Origin: Tenggerimyces flavus
GTDB lineage: Bacteria > Actinomycetota > Actinomycetes > Propionibacteriales > Actinopolymorphaceae
DNA length: 64,000 nt
NCBI RefSeq assembly: GCF_016907715.1
Contig: NZ_JAFBCM010000001.1
Coordinates: 124,001-188,000, forward strand
Reading direction: 5' to 3'
Positions 7,877 through 16,431 of the stretch are shown piece by piece. The position numbers and the translations under genes are program-made. The notes beneath the pieces are model-generated. The model was not told where the DNA came from. It made no database searches and saw only the letters and a list, made by a program, of their open reading frames with translations. Numbering within the stretch: the first letter of the stretch is position 1; each line of letters opens with the position of its first letter.

Positions 7877-8910
7877 CTCTCCGCCAACGACAGCAGGAAC
7901 TCACCGACCGATCGCCAGACCGGCAGGCCCTCGTCTATCGGGCGCCCGTTGCAGGTCTCGCGCCCGGCCGCGACCAGGCCGAGCACACCCGGAACGGTCC
8001 ACGAGTAGTGACCAGCGGCGAACGTGACCATCGCCCGACGTACGTCCGCCGCGGGCAGCCCGAGGCCGGACGCGTAGCCGCGGGCCACGACGTCGAACAG
8101 CTCGGCCGCCCGTTCCGGCGGGACGAAGTAGTCGTACATCGCGTCGAACACCAGCGTGGCCGCGTCCGCGCCAATCGGACCGATGCCGGCGAACGACCAG
8201 TCGATCGCGACCGTGTCGCCGGCGGCGTCGAACAGGTTCAAGGGGTGGAAGTCGAAGTGACACAACGTCTGCGGCAGCTCGGCGAGCGCCTTGGTGCGAC
8301 GCTCGCGATCGTCCCAGAACGCCAAGTACCGTTGACGATCCGCCGCCGTCAACCCCACCTTGTCAGCGACGACCGCCCACGCCGAGTCGTCGCGGAGGAC
8401 GTCGCCGTCCTCGCGGCGCAGCTCCACGTAGTCGCTCGGGAACGTGCGAGACAACCAAGGGAACGAGGGCACCGCGTCGAGGAACCGGCGCTGCAGAAGG
8501 CCGAGCTGCCGGGCGGTCACCTCGTACCTTTCGATCGGCCACTGCGAACCGCTGCCGGACAGATCCTCCAACCACAGCGCGACGGAGCCGTCCGGCCGTG
8601 CGAAGCTCCCGTAGCACTCCGGCGCGCGCAGCCCGTCGACGAACGCGTCGAACAGGTCCGACTCGAACAGCGAGACCTCGCGCCGCCAGTAGTACCAGTG
8701 CGACGGCTCCTCACCCGACTGCCAGCGCCGCCGCGCCCGGTCGGAGTGCGCGACCAGCTTGAGCACGACCGACCAGTCCTCGCCGCGGACCCGCCACACG
8801 CCGGCGGTCGCGGACGCCATCGGCTCGTACAGAACGTCGACCGAGAGGACCGTCGCGCTCCTGCCGAGTCGCGCGGCAACAGCGGCAGCTTCCGTGGCGG
8901 GAACCGTCAC
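7873..8910 (-). CDS. APH-type phosphotransferase family protein
   Basis: 345 residues with the aminoglycoside phosphotransferase/choline kinase fold. The catalytic loop is LCHFDFHPLNLF (HxDxxxxN) and the metal-binding Asp is in VAIDWSFAGIG. The N-terminal lobe has WSVVLKLV with the probable ATP-binding Lys. Such proteins phosphorylate small hydroxylated molecules; nothing shows a drug substrate. The GTG start overlaps the stop of the Fic-like gene (GTGA), making it last of a three-gene minus-strand operon. Confidence 0.82.
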   Translation of the reverse strand: MTVPATEAAAVAARLGRSATVLSVDVLYEPMASATAGVWRVRGEDWSVVLKLVAHSDRARRRWQSGEEPSHWYYWRREVSLFESDLFDAFVDGLRAPECYGSFARPDGSVALWLEDLSGSGSQWPIERYEVTARQLGLLQRRFLDAVPSFPWLSRTFPSDYVELRREDGDVLRDDSAWAVVADKVGLTAADRQRYLAFWDDRERRTKALAELPQTLCHFDFHPLNLFDAAGDTVAIDWSFAGIGPIGADAATLVFDAMYDYFVPPERAAELFDVVARGYASGLGLPAADVRRAMVTFAAGHYSWTVPGVLGLVAAGRETCNGRPIDEGLPVWRSVGEFLLSLAES

Positions 8911-9632
8911 CGGTGGTCGCCGACGATGACCGCGGCACCGAGGGCGACGGCGTCGGCGCAGTGGATCAGCCAGGCGGCCACGCCAGACGGGGAGCCGGCG
9001 GCGTAGCCCGCGAGGGCGTCGGCATACGAGGTCCGCGTCCGCAGGTGACCGTCCTCCGGCACCGTCACCGACCGCGGGTCGAGGCCACGTACCGAGAGCA
9101 GCAGCCGCCCGGCGGCGCGCGCGACGAGGCCGTCGCCCCAGCCGAACGGGCGCAGCACCGCCAGCTCCGCGTGCACGATCGCCGCCACCACCACGGCCGG
9201 CGCGTCTGTCGGCGCGGTCAACAGCCGGCCGAGTTCCTGCAGCCGGTCGGCCGCTTCGGCGCTACCCACGAGCCCGAGCTCCGACGGATCCAGGAAACCC
9301 TTGCCCACAAGGGCATGCATCCGCGCGAACGCCTGCAGCGGCGCCCGTTCGACCACCGGAGCGAGCGACAGCAGCTCGGTGGAGAGGCGGACCGCACCCT
9401 GCACGATCGGCTCGGGCGACCCGGTACGTACGTCGTCCAGCTCCACCTCGACACCCTCGAGGACAGCGCTCGCCCAAGCCCCGCGCAGCAACGCCTCGGC
9501 GGTGGAGTCAGGGGTGAGCGCACGCATCCCGCGATCGCGAAGCACAACATCGACGGCATCGCGGGCGGCGGCCGCGGCAGCTGGCACGCCTTCCAACCGG
9601 GCAACGGCGGAGAACGGATCGGAGGCGGGCAC
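8907..9632 (-). CDS. Fic-fold protein with degenerate active site
   Basis: 241 residues from GTG 9632, which has a G-rich binding site upstream; ATG 9668 is possible but overlaps the upstream gene. The region VVVAAIVHAELAVLRPFGWG continuing DGLVARAAGRLLL aligns with the Fic signature HPFxxGNGRxxR, but the catalytic His is Arg and GNGR is GDGL. Actinobacterial homologues (often labelled oxidoreductase) near tad genes carry a similar changed motif, as I recall. AMP transfer is thus unlikely; it may bind a ligand or be a pseudoenzyme. It is coupled to the APH gene. Confidence 0.7.
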   Translation of the reverse strand: MPASDPFSAVARLEGVPAAAAAARDAVDVVLRDRGMRALTPDSTAEALLRGAWASAVLEGVEVELDDVRTGSPEPIVQGAVRLSTELLSLAPVVERAPLQAFARMHALVGKGFLDPSELGLVGSAEAADRLQELGRLLTAPTDAPAVVVAAIVHAELAVLRPFGWGDGLVARAAGRLLLSVRGLDPRSVTVPEDGHLRTRTSYADALAGYAAGSPSGVAAWLIHCADAVALGAAVIVGDHR

Positions 9633-9643
9633 GAACCCCCACT

Positions 9644-10747
9644 CTACGTCCTGGCACAGGCACCGCATGCCGCCCGGCGCCGGTAGTAGTACGCCAGCGT
9701 CGCCGCCGCGAGCGCGGCACCCCAGATCGGCCACAGCATCCCCGGCACGATCACGCCCCAGGTGTCGCCGAGTCCGCCGGCGACGACGGCGGGGAGGTTC
9801 CGGCGTACCTCCATCAGTCCGGCGCCCGGAATCAGGCAGGCCACGAGCGTCGCCGGGATGATCGCGGTCCGCGGCCGGACCGGCTTGCCGCGCAGGAACG
9901 GGATCCAGCGCGGGTAGATCTCGCCCCAGCGTTGCACCAGGCCGAGGGTGAGGACGGCACCGCCGACCGCGAGCGTCGCCAGCATGGCGCCGGCGAGCCA
10001 GATCTCCGGCGTCTCCGCCGCCTCGGCCCGGAGGAACCGCGGTGCCACGCCGAGCGGGATCCCCAACGCCCACGACCAGCGGGTCGCCGCATAGAAGACG
10101 GGCACCGCGACGGCCAGGCCAACCGCCCACCGGCCCCACCGGGCGGCCGCGGCCGGCGACGTCCAGTGCGTCGGAGGAGTCGTACGACCGCAGTTCTCGC
10201 AGGCAGACCGCGTCCGCCGCCAGAACGCCGCGCCGGTCGCGAGCCACAGCGCACCGCCGCCGATGAACAGCAGCTGGTTGACGACCGGCCAGGTGAACAT
10301 CGACTCGACGAACGTCGCCACCGTGACGCCCTTCGGGAACCCGAACGGCAGTCCCACCAGGATGATCGGCGTTCGCGCGACCGCCATCAAGGGTCGGTAG
10401 TCGGGGACGACGACCGCGAGCGCGACCCCGAGCACCGCCGCGAAGCCGGCGAGCGCCGCGCCGCGCCGGAGCCGGGCCATCGCGACACCCACGACCGCGC
10501 CGGCGAACCCGACCCCGGCCAGGATGGGCGCGAACGTCTCTTGCGGAACGGGATCGAGGATCGAGATCGGCTTGCCGGATGGATCCCAGTGCAGGCCGAA
10601 CGGGTACGCGGCTCCGCCGAGCGCCCAATACGTTCCGGCGATGCCGTACGCCAGGGACCAGATCGCCGCGGCATAGCCCACCCAGGAAGGCCAACGGGCC
10701 CGCCAGGTGGAGCGTGCGAGGGCAGGCGTGGCCTGCGAGGTCGTCAT
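9644..10747 (-). CDS. polytopic membrane protein of unknown function
   Basis: 367 residues from ATG 10747. About eight or nine hydrophobic helices are visible, including WVGYAAAIWSLAYGIAGTYW near the N-terminus, VVNQLLFIGGGALWLATGAA mid-protein and LWPIWGAALAAATLAYYY at the end. A CENCGRTT stretch and the terminal CGAC look like short cysteine pairs on loops. No transporter signature is recognised. It is first in an operon with the Fic-like and APH-like genes (12-base gap to GTG 9632). It is divergent from the methyltransferase at 10905. Confidence 0.65.
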   Translation of the reverse strand: MTTSQATPALARSTWRARWPSWVGYAAAIWSLAYGIAGTYWALGGAAYPFGLHWDPSGKPISILDPVPQETFAPILAGVGFAGAVVGVAMARLRRGAALAGFAAVLGVALAVVVPDYRPLMAVARTPIILVGLPFGFPKGVTVATFVESMFTWPVVNQLLFIGGGALWLATGAAFWRRTRSACENCGRTTPPTHWTSPAAAARWGRWAVGLAVAVPVFYAATRWSWALGIPLGVAPRFLRAEAAETPEIWLAGAMLATLAVGGAVLTLGLVQRWGEIYPRWIPFLRGKPVRPRTAIIPATLVACLIPGAGLMEVRRNLPAVVAGGLGDTWGVIVPGMLWPIWGAALAAATLAYYYRRRAACGACART

Positions 10748-10904
10748 GTCCCGATCGTCGATCCCGGCGTTCGGTCGCCGGATCAGCCGAAGTGCCGACG
10801 TGACCCAGGACACCCTCGCGCGCGGTCGCCCGAACGGCCGAGATTCGACGCCGAGGGGAATGTCCGCAGGTCCGACGCCCGCGTCGCGTACGATCACCGG
10901 AACC

Positions 10905-11648
10905 ATGGACGAGTCGGTACGACGGCGACAGGGCCGGTCTTTCGGCTCGGTCGCGGACGTCTACGAGCGCAGCCGCCCGGGCTACCCGGAAGCGGCCGTT
11001 CGCTGGCTGGTCGGCACCGACGGTCCGGCCCGCGTCGTCGACCTCGCCGCGGGGACCGGCCGGCTGACCGAGCAGCTCGTCAACCTCGGCCATTTCGTGG
11101 TCGCCGTCGAGCCGTCCGCGCAGATGATCGACAAACTGACCCGCCGGATCCGCCGGGGCGTCGCGGCCGTGCAGGCGAACGCGGAAGCCATCCCATTGCG
11201 GACGGCGAGGTCGGACGCGCTCGTAGTGGGTCAGGCGTTCCACTGGTTCGACACCGGTCCGGCGCTGCACGAGATCGCGCGGGTGGTGAAGACCGGCGGC
11301 ATGTTCGGCCTGGTGTGGAACATCCGCGACGAGTCGGTCCCCTGGGTGCGCCGGCTGTCGACCATCCTGTCCACGGGCGGCGACAACTCCGAGGGCCTGG
11401 TCGAGGCCGTCGACGACAGCAGGCTGTTCCGGGACATCGAGGTGGCGGAGTTCCGGCTCTGGCAGCAGCTGGACAAGGACTCGCTGCTGGCGTTGGCGTC
11501 GTCTCGTTCGTACGTCGCGACGCTGCCGCCGGGTGACCGGCAGGAGATCCTCGCCAAGGTGGGGCGGCTGTACGACGTGACCGCGCGGCAGCCGGACGGA
11601 CTGGTCATGCCGTACAAGACCATGTGTTACCGGGCCGAAGTGCGTTGA
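10905..11648 (+). CDS. class I SAM-dependent methyltransferase
   Basis: 247 residues from ATG 10905. RSFGSVADVYERSRPGYP followed by VVDLAAGTGRLT (SAM-binding motif I, about 45-56) and VGQAFHWFD are typical of the UbiE/Methyltransf_11-like family. The substrate is unknown. It ends four bases before the histidine kinase GTG, so it may be cotranscribed with the sensor. Confidence 0.83.
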   Translation: MDESVRRRQGRSFGSVADVYERSRPGYPEAAVRWLVGTDGPARVVDLAAGTGRLTEQLVNLGHFVVAVEPSAQMIDKLTRRIRRGVAAVQANAEAIPLRTARSDALVVGQAFHWFDTGPALHEIARVVKTGGMFGLVWNIRDESVPWVRRLSTILSTGGDNSEGLVEAVDDSRLFRDIEVAEFRLWQQLDKDSLLALASSRSYVATLPPGDRQEILAKVGRLYDVTARQPDGLVMPYKTMCYRAEVR

Positions 11649-11652
11649 CACC

Positions 11653-12834
11653 GTGAGGGACCTCCTGCCCGCGCTCGCGATCGGGCTGGTCGCCGTCGTC
11701 GTCGCGGTGGTGCTGGCGAGGATGGTCCGGCGGCGGCACTTCGGTACGCCCGCGGACCTGGCGACGTTCCGTACGCTGCACACCGCCTCGCTCGCCTCGC
11801 CGCCGCTGCGGACCGGGCTGAACGACGCGTCGGCGGAGAAGGCGGTCCGGCACCTGCGAGCCCTGCTCGGGACGTCGGCGGTCGCGCTGACCGACACGAG
11901 CAGGCTGCTCGCGTGGGACGGCGCCGGCAACCACCACCACGACGGGCAGGCCGTGCTGTTGGCCTCGGGCGCGATCTCACAGGGGCAGACCGAGGTGCTG
12001 GGGCCGGACCAGGTGCGCTGCGGCGAGCCGGACTGCCCGATCCGGCACGCGGTGATCACGCCGGTGACGGTGGAGGAACGCGTCGTCGGCACCCTGCAGG
12101 CGTACGGCCGGGAGACCTCGGCCGGCCTGGTCCGGGCCGCGACCGAGGTGGCGCGCTGGGTGTCCGGGCAGCTCGAGCTGGCCGAGCTGGACCAGTCCCG
12201 TACCCGGGCGATGGAGGCCGAGTTGCGGGCGCTGCGGGCGCAGATCTCGCCGCACTTCATCTACAACTCGCTGACGGCGATCGGCTCGTTCATCCGGACC
12301 GATCCGGAGCGGGCGCGGGAGCTGCTGTTGGAGTTCGCGGACTTCACCCGGTACTCGTTCCGCCGGCACGGCGAGTTCACGACGCTCGCGGAGGAGCTGC
12401 GGTCGATCGACCGGTATCTGCTGCTGGAGAAGGCGCGCTTCGGCGACCGGCTGCACGTGACGCTGCGGGTGGCGCCGGAGGTGTTGCCGGTGGCGATCCC
12501 GTTCCTCTGCCTGCAGCCGTTGGTGGAGAACGCCGTTCGGCACGGCCTGGAGAACAAGCCGGGAACGGGCCGGATCTCGATCGCCGCGTCGGACATGGGC
12601 AACGAGACGCTGATCGCGGTCGAGGACGACGGCGTGGGGATGGACCCGGAGCGCGTTCGGCGTGCGCTGGCTGGCGATCCGTCGTCGGAGTCGGTCGGGC
12701 TCGGGAACGTCGACGAGCGGCTCCGGACCGTCTTCGGCGACCAGTACGGGCTGGTGGTCGAGACCGCGGAGGGCGCGGGGACGAAGGTCAGCATGCGGGT
12801 GCCCAAGTTTCACCCGGGCGTTCGCGCGTCCTGA
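11653..12834 (+). CDS. LytS/BtsS-type sensor histidine kinase
   Basis: 393 residues, GTG start. One N-terminal membrane helix (4-23), a GAF-like region about 60-165 (with GEPDCPIRH), then the His_kinase domain with QISPHFIYNSL, where His201 is the phosphorylation site, and an ATPase domain (LVENAVRHGLE, VEDDGVGMD, GLGNVDERL). This class pairs with LytTR regulators, and one is encoded two genes downstream. Because a solute symporter ends the cluster, the sensor may detect a carboxylate, as E. coli BtsS does for pyruvate; that is inference. Confidence 0.88.
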   Translation: MRDLLPALAIGLVAVVVAVVLARMVRRRHFGTPADLATFRTLHTASLASPPLRTGLNDASAEKAVRHLRALLGTSAVALTDTSRLLAWDGAGNHHHDGQAVLLASGAISQGQTEVLGPDQVRCGEPDCPIRHAVITPVTVEERVVGTLQAYGRETSAGLVRAATEVARWVSGQLELAELDQSRTRAMEAELRALRAQISPHFIYNSLTAIGSFIRTDPERARELLLEFADFTRYSFRRHGEFTTLAEELRSIDRYLLLEKARFGDRLHVTLRVAPEVLPVAIPFLCLQPLVENAVRHGLENKPGTGRISIAASDMGNETLIAVEDDGVGMDPERVRRALAGDPSSESVGLGNVDERLRTVFGDQYGLVVETAEGAGTKVSMRVPKFHPGVRAS

Positions 12835-12848
12835 AAGACTGCGTGATC

Positions 12849-13505
12849 ATGAGCGCACTCGAGGACACTCCGGACGATGCCCAGCGGATCCACGCGTACG
12901 CGGTCGAACTGGCCGCGATGGCGCAGAACGGGCTGAACTACGGGACCGACAAGTACGACCTCGCGCGGTACGAGCGGATCCAGGCCATGGCGGCGGAGCT
13001 GCTCGGGATGCTCGCCGACACCGACGCGGGCCCGTTCCGGCGCGCGCTCGCCGCGGAGTCGGGGCACGCGACGCCGAAGGTCGACGTCCGCGGCGCGCTG
13101 TTCGAGGGCGACCGGGTGCTGCTCGTCCGGGAGGGCCGCGACGGCAAGTGGACGCTGCCAGGCGGCTGGGCGGACGCGCTCGACACGCCGGCCGAGGCGA
13201 CCGTGCGCGAGTTCTACGAGGAAGCCGGCCTGCACGTGCGCGCGACGCGGCTCGTGGCGGTGCACGACGCGAGTACGCAGAACGGGCATGCGGCCAGCCC
13301 ATGGCACACGTACAAGCTGTTCTTCCTGGTCGAACGGCTCGACGACGCCGAACCGCAAGCGGGGCTGGACGGTGAGACCACCGACGTCGGCTTCTTCGAC
13401 CTCGACGACCTGCCCGAGCTGTCGTGGACGCGCAGCAACGCCGACCAGCTGCGGCTGATGCTGGAGATGTCCCGCGATCCGGGCAGACCCGCTGCTTTTG
13501 ACTAA
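12849..13505 (+). CDS. Nudix hydrolase with N-terminal Nudix_hydro_N domain
   Basis: 218 residues from ATG 12849. The N-terminus (RIHAYAVELAAMAQNGLNYG onward) matches the helical Nudix_hydro_N domain. The Nudix box is about residues 101-123, GGWADALDTPAEATVREFYE continuing EAGL, with Asp where the first Glu is usual but the catalytic REFYEEAG intact. Homologues act on nucleoside-diphosphate-linked substrates. It sits between a histidine kinase and its response regulator, which is unusual. GTG 12843 is an alternative start. Confidence 0.83.
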   Translation: MSALEDTPDDAQRIHAYAVELAAMAQNGLNYGTDKYDLARYERIQAMAAELLGMLADTDAGPFRRALAAESGHATPKVDVRGALFEGDRVLLVREGRDGKWTLPGGWADALDTPAEATVREFYEEAGLHVRATRLVAVHDASTQNGHAASPWHTYKLFFLVERLDDAEPQAGLDGETTDVGFFDLDDLPELSWTRSNADQLRLMLEMSRDPGRPAAFD

Positions 13506-13537
13506 GCACCGCGTGCCCGTTCGACTATGTTTCGCAC

Positions 13538-14302
13538 ATGCTGCGCGTGCTCGTGGTCGATGACGAGGCCCCCGCTCTGGCGGACCTCGTCTACCAACTC
13601 GGGCAAGATCCCCGAGTCGGGACGATCCGCACCGCCAGCAGCGGCGCCGATGCGCTGAGGGCGCTGGAGCAAGAACAGCTCGACGCGATCTTCCTCGACA
13701 TCCGGATGCCCGGGCTCACCGGACTCGAGCTCGCGAAGGTGCTCGCGCGCTTCGCCCAGGCCCCGCCGATCGTGTTCGTCACCGCGCACGACGACCACGC
13801 GGTCGACGCGTTCGAGCTCGACGTTCTCGACTACCTGCTCAAGCCGGTCCGTCCCGAACGCCTCGCCGAGGCCGTACGCCGGGTCGAGGAGAAGGCCCGC
13901 GCCACACCCGCCCCACCGCGGGAGAGCGACGACGAGACGATCTCCGTCGAGCTCGGCGGGGTCACCAGGTTCGTCCAGCGCAGCGAGGTCCGGTACGTCG
14001 AGGCGCACGGCGACTACGCGCGGCTGCATACCGGCACGACCAGCCACCTCGTCCGCGTCCCGCTCGCCACGCTCGAGGAACGTTGGAAGTCCGCCGGCTT
14101 CGTCCGCATCCACCGCCGCCTGCTGGTCTCGCTCGCGCACGTGACCGAGGTACGGACCGACGCAGGCCGCTGCACCGTACGCGTCGACGGCACCGAGCTG
14201 CAGGTGAGCCGCCGGCACACGCCCGAGCTGCGCGACATCCTCGTTCGCCGCGCCCGTCCCGGCCGCACCGGCGCCGGTGACCCGAGGTCGCTGGACAAGT
14301 GA
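13538..14302 (+). CDS. LytTR-family response regulator
   Basis: 254 residues. The receiver domain (1-120) has acidic residues DDE at 8-10, phosphoacceptor Asp54 in FLDIRMPG and Lys in DYLLKPV. The C-terminal LytTR DNA-binding domain follows a Pro-rich linker (about 125-135) and contains VRYVEAHGDYARLHT and GFVRIHRRLLVSL. It is the cognate partner of the kinase at 11653. The GTG of the next gene overlaps its stop, so the small membrane protein and symporter are in the same operon and likely targets. Confidence 0.9.
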   Translation: MLRVLVVDDEAPALADLVYQLGQDPRVGTIRTASSGADALRALEQEQLDAIFLDIRMPGLTGLELAKVLARFAQAPPIVFVTAHDDHAVDAFELDVLDYLLKPVRPERLAEAVRRVEEKARATPAPPRESDDETISVELGGVTRFVQRSEVRYVEAHGDYARLHTGTTSHLVRVPLATLEERWKSAGFVRIHRRLLVSLAHVTEVRTDAGRCTVRVDGTELQVSRRHTPELRDILVRRARPGRTGAGDPRSLDK

Positions 14303-14685
14303 GCCAGCAACGGCCCGAGCCGCCGCCGAAGCGGGTCGTCGTGACCAGCCCGCGCATGAACGCCTCGCGGCGGCAGCGGCAACGCGTCAGTCGCGAGATC
14401 GACGCGCAGACGCGGCTCGGCGAGGTCTACATGCGGACGCTGATCCGCGCGCAGCTCCGGCTCGGCCTGCTCGTGCTCGCGGTCGTCGGCGTCCTGCTGC
14501 TCGGGCTGCCCGCACTGTTCGCCCTCGCGCCGGAGCTCACCAGCGTCCGCGCGCTCGGCCTGCCGCTTCCGTGGCTGCTCCTCGGCGTCCTCGCTCACCC
14601 CGCGCTGATCGGGGCCGCCTGGTTCTACGTACGCCAAGCCGAACGCAACGAGCGCGACTTCACCGACCTGGTGGAACGTTCGTGA
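14299..14685 (+). CDS. small membrane protein preceding symporter
   Basis: 128 residues with a basic cytosolic N-terminus (about 1-50, RRQRQRVSREIDAQTRLGEV) and two membrane helices (about 54-75 and 88-110). It overlaps both neighbours by GTGA. The position directly before a solute:sodium symporter is that of DUF485-type partner proteins, and the two-helix layout agrees, though sequence likeness to the second DUF485 gene at 19258 is weak. It may help assemble or regulate the symporter. Confidence 0.7.
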   Translation: MSQQRPEPPPKRVVVTSPRMNASRRQRQRVSREIDAQTRLGEVYMRTLIRAQLRLGLLVLAVVGVLLLGLPALFALAPELTSVRALGLPLPWLLLGVLAHPALIGAAWFYVRQAERNERDFTDLVERS

Positions 14686-16430
14686 ACACCACCGCGGGTC
14701 TGATCGCGGTCGTCGCCGTCACCGTGCTCACCCTCGGCATCGGTGCCTTCGGTCTTCGTCTGTCCAGAACCACCTCCGACTTCTACGTCGCGTCTCGATC
14801 GGTCTCCCCCACCTGGAACGCGTCGGCGATCGGCGGCGAGTACCTCTCCGCCGCCTCGTTCCTCGGTGCGGCTGGCCTGATCCTCGCGTACGGCGCCGAC
14901 ATGCTCTGGTATCCCGTCGGCTGGACGGCGGGCTACCTGGTGCTGCTCGTGCTCGTCGCCGGTCCGCTGCGCCGATCCGGCGCGTACACGCTGCCGGACT
15001 TCGCCGAGGCGCGGCTGCAGTCCCGCACGGGACGCCGCGTGGCCAGCGTGCTCGTCGTGCTGATCGGCTGGCTCTATCTGCTGCCGCAGTTCCGCGGCGC
15101 CGGCCTCACGCTGCACACCGCGACCGGCGCCCCGGTCTGGTCCGGTGGGGTGATCGTCGCGCTCATCGTGCTGGTCAGCGTCGCGTCCGGCGGCATGCGC
15201 AGCATCACGTTCGTGCAGGCGTTCCAGTACTGGCTCAAGCTCACCGCGATCGCCGTACCGATCGCTTTCCTCTTCCTGGCTTGGCGAGCCGACGGTGCGC
15301 CAGGCAACTCCGCGCACGACGTGCCGGTCTTCCCGGAGACGACGACGGTACGGATCGAGACCGACGTCGTGGTCCGCGTCCAGCAGCCGATCACCGTCAC
15401 GGTCGACGGTACGCAGCGGCGGCTGGCTGCTGGCGAGCACGAGCTCGAGGCCGGCGCCACGATGACGTTCCCCAAGGGGGCAGCCGTTCCGGGCGAGCAG
15501 GACCTGCGCTCGCTGGACAACGACAGCTGGCTCGCGCCGCTTGGCGAGGACCAGGAGCACCCGCTGTACGCGACGTACTCGCTGATCCTCGCCACGTTCC
15601 TCGGCACGATGGGGCTGCCGCACGTACTCGTCCGCTTCTACACGAACCCCGACGGCCGGGCCGCCCGCCGGACGGCGCTCGCGGTGATCGGGCTGCTCGG
15701 CGCGTTCTATCTTTTCCCTGCTGTGTATGGGGCTTTGGGGCGGATCTACACGCCGGACCTGTTGCTCACCGGTCGGACGGACGCCGTCGTGCTCGAGTTG
15801 CCGGGGCGGCTGTTACCCGGGTTGGGCGGTGAGCTGCTCGGGGCGCTGGTCACGGCGGGGGCCTTCGCGGCGTTCGTGTCGACGTCGTCGGGTCTGACGG
15901 TGTCGGTGACCGGCGTGCTGTCGCAGGACCTCGCACGGTCGCAGGGCAGCCAGCCGCTGTTCCGGTGGGGTGGGCGGCGCCGGGCCTGGGCGGTCACGCA
16001 GTTCCGGCTCGCGGCGGTCGCGGCGGTGATCGTGCCGGTGTTGTTGGCGCTGATCGCCGAACGGTTGACGGTCGCGAGCATCGTCGGCCTGGCGTTCGCC
16101 GTCGCCGCTTCGACGTTCTGTCCGCTGCTGGTGCTGGGGATCTGGTGGCGGCGGCTGACCGACGTGGGTGCGATCGCGGGGCTGATAGCGGGCGGCGGGC
16201 TCGCGGGTGGTGCGGTCATCGCGACGCTCGCCGGCGATCATCCGGGCTGGGTGGGAACGCTGCTCGCCCAACCGGCGGCGTGGACGGTACCGATCGCGTT
16301 CGGCGTGATGATCGTCGTCTCCCTGCTGACGCCGCGCCGGATGGCCTCGGACGTCGCGCGCACGATGGTGCGGCTGCACGCGCCCGAGCAGATCGACATC
16401 GACCGCAGCGATCCCCCGCTGACGAAGTAG
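14682..16430 (+). CDS. solute:sodium symporter, acetate/monocarboxylate type
   Basis: 582 residues, GTG overlapping the previous stop. About 13 membrane helices; SDFYVASRSVSPTWNASAIG, GEYLSAASFLGAAG and FLGTMGLPHVLVRFYTNPDG are signature segments of ActP/MctC-like symporters. An extra hydrophilic segment of about 95 residues (roughly 202-298, with ETTTVRIETDVVVRVQQPIT) lies in an external loop before the GLPHVL segment and is longer than in the paralogue at 19593. It is probably controlled by the adjacent two-component system. Substrate: a short carboxylate by family; which one is unknown. Confidence 0.87.
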   Translation: MNTTAGLIAVVAVTVLTLGIGAFGLRLSRTTSDFYVASRSVSPTWNASAIGGEYLSAASFLGAAGLILAYGADMLWYPVGWTAGYLVLLVLVAGPLRRSGAYTLPDFAEARLQSRTGRRVASVLVVLIGWLYLLPQFRGAGLTLHTATGAPVWSGGVIVALIVLVSVASGGMRSITFVQAFQYWLKLTAIAVPIAFLFLAWRADGAPGNSAHDVPVFPETTTVRIETDVVVRVQQPITVTVDGTQRRLAAGEHELEAGATMTFPKGAAVPGEQDLRSLDNDSWLAPLGEDQEHPLYATYSLILATFLGTMGLPHVLVRFYTNPDGRAARRTALAVIGLLGAFYLFPAVYGALGRIYTPDLLLTGRTDAVVLELPGRLLPGLGGELLGALVTAGAFAAFVSTSSGLTVSVTGVLSQDLARSQGSQPLFRWGGRRRAWAVTQFRLAAVAAVIVPVLLALIAERLTVASIVGLAFAVAASTFCPLLVLGIWWRRLTDVGAIAGLIAGGGLAGGAVIATLAGDHPGWVGTLLAQPAAWTVPIAFGVMIVVSLLTPRRMASDVARTMVRLHAPEQIDIDRSDPPLTK

Positions 16431-16431
16431 C

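Noticed and set aside
8907-12260. A 1117-codon minus-strand open frame
   Set aside because: Only its last ~240 codons match a protein family (Fic-like); the rest is antisense to the kinase and methyltransferase or out of frame with the membrane protein.
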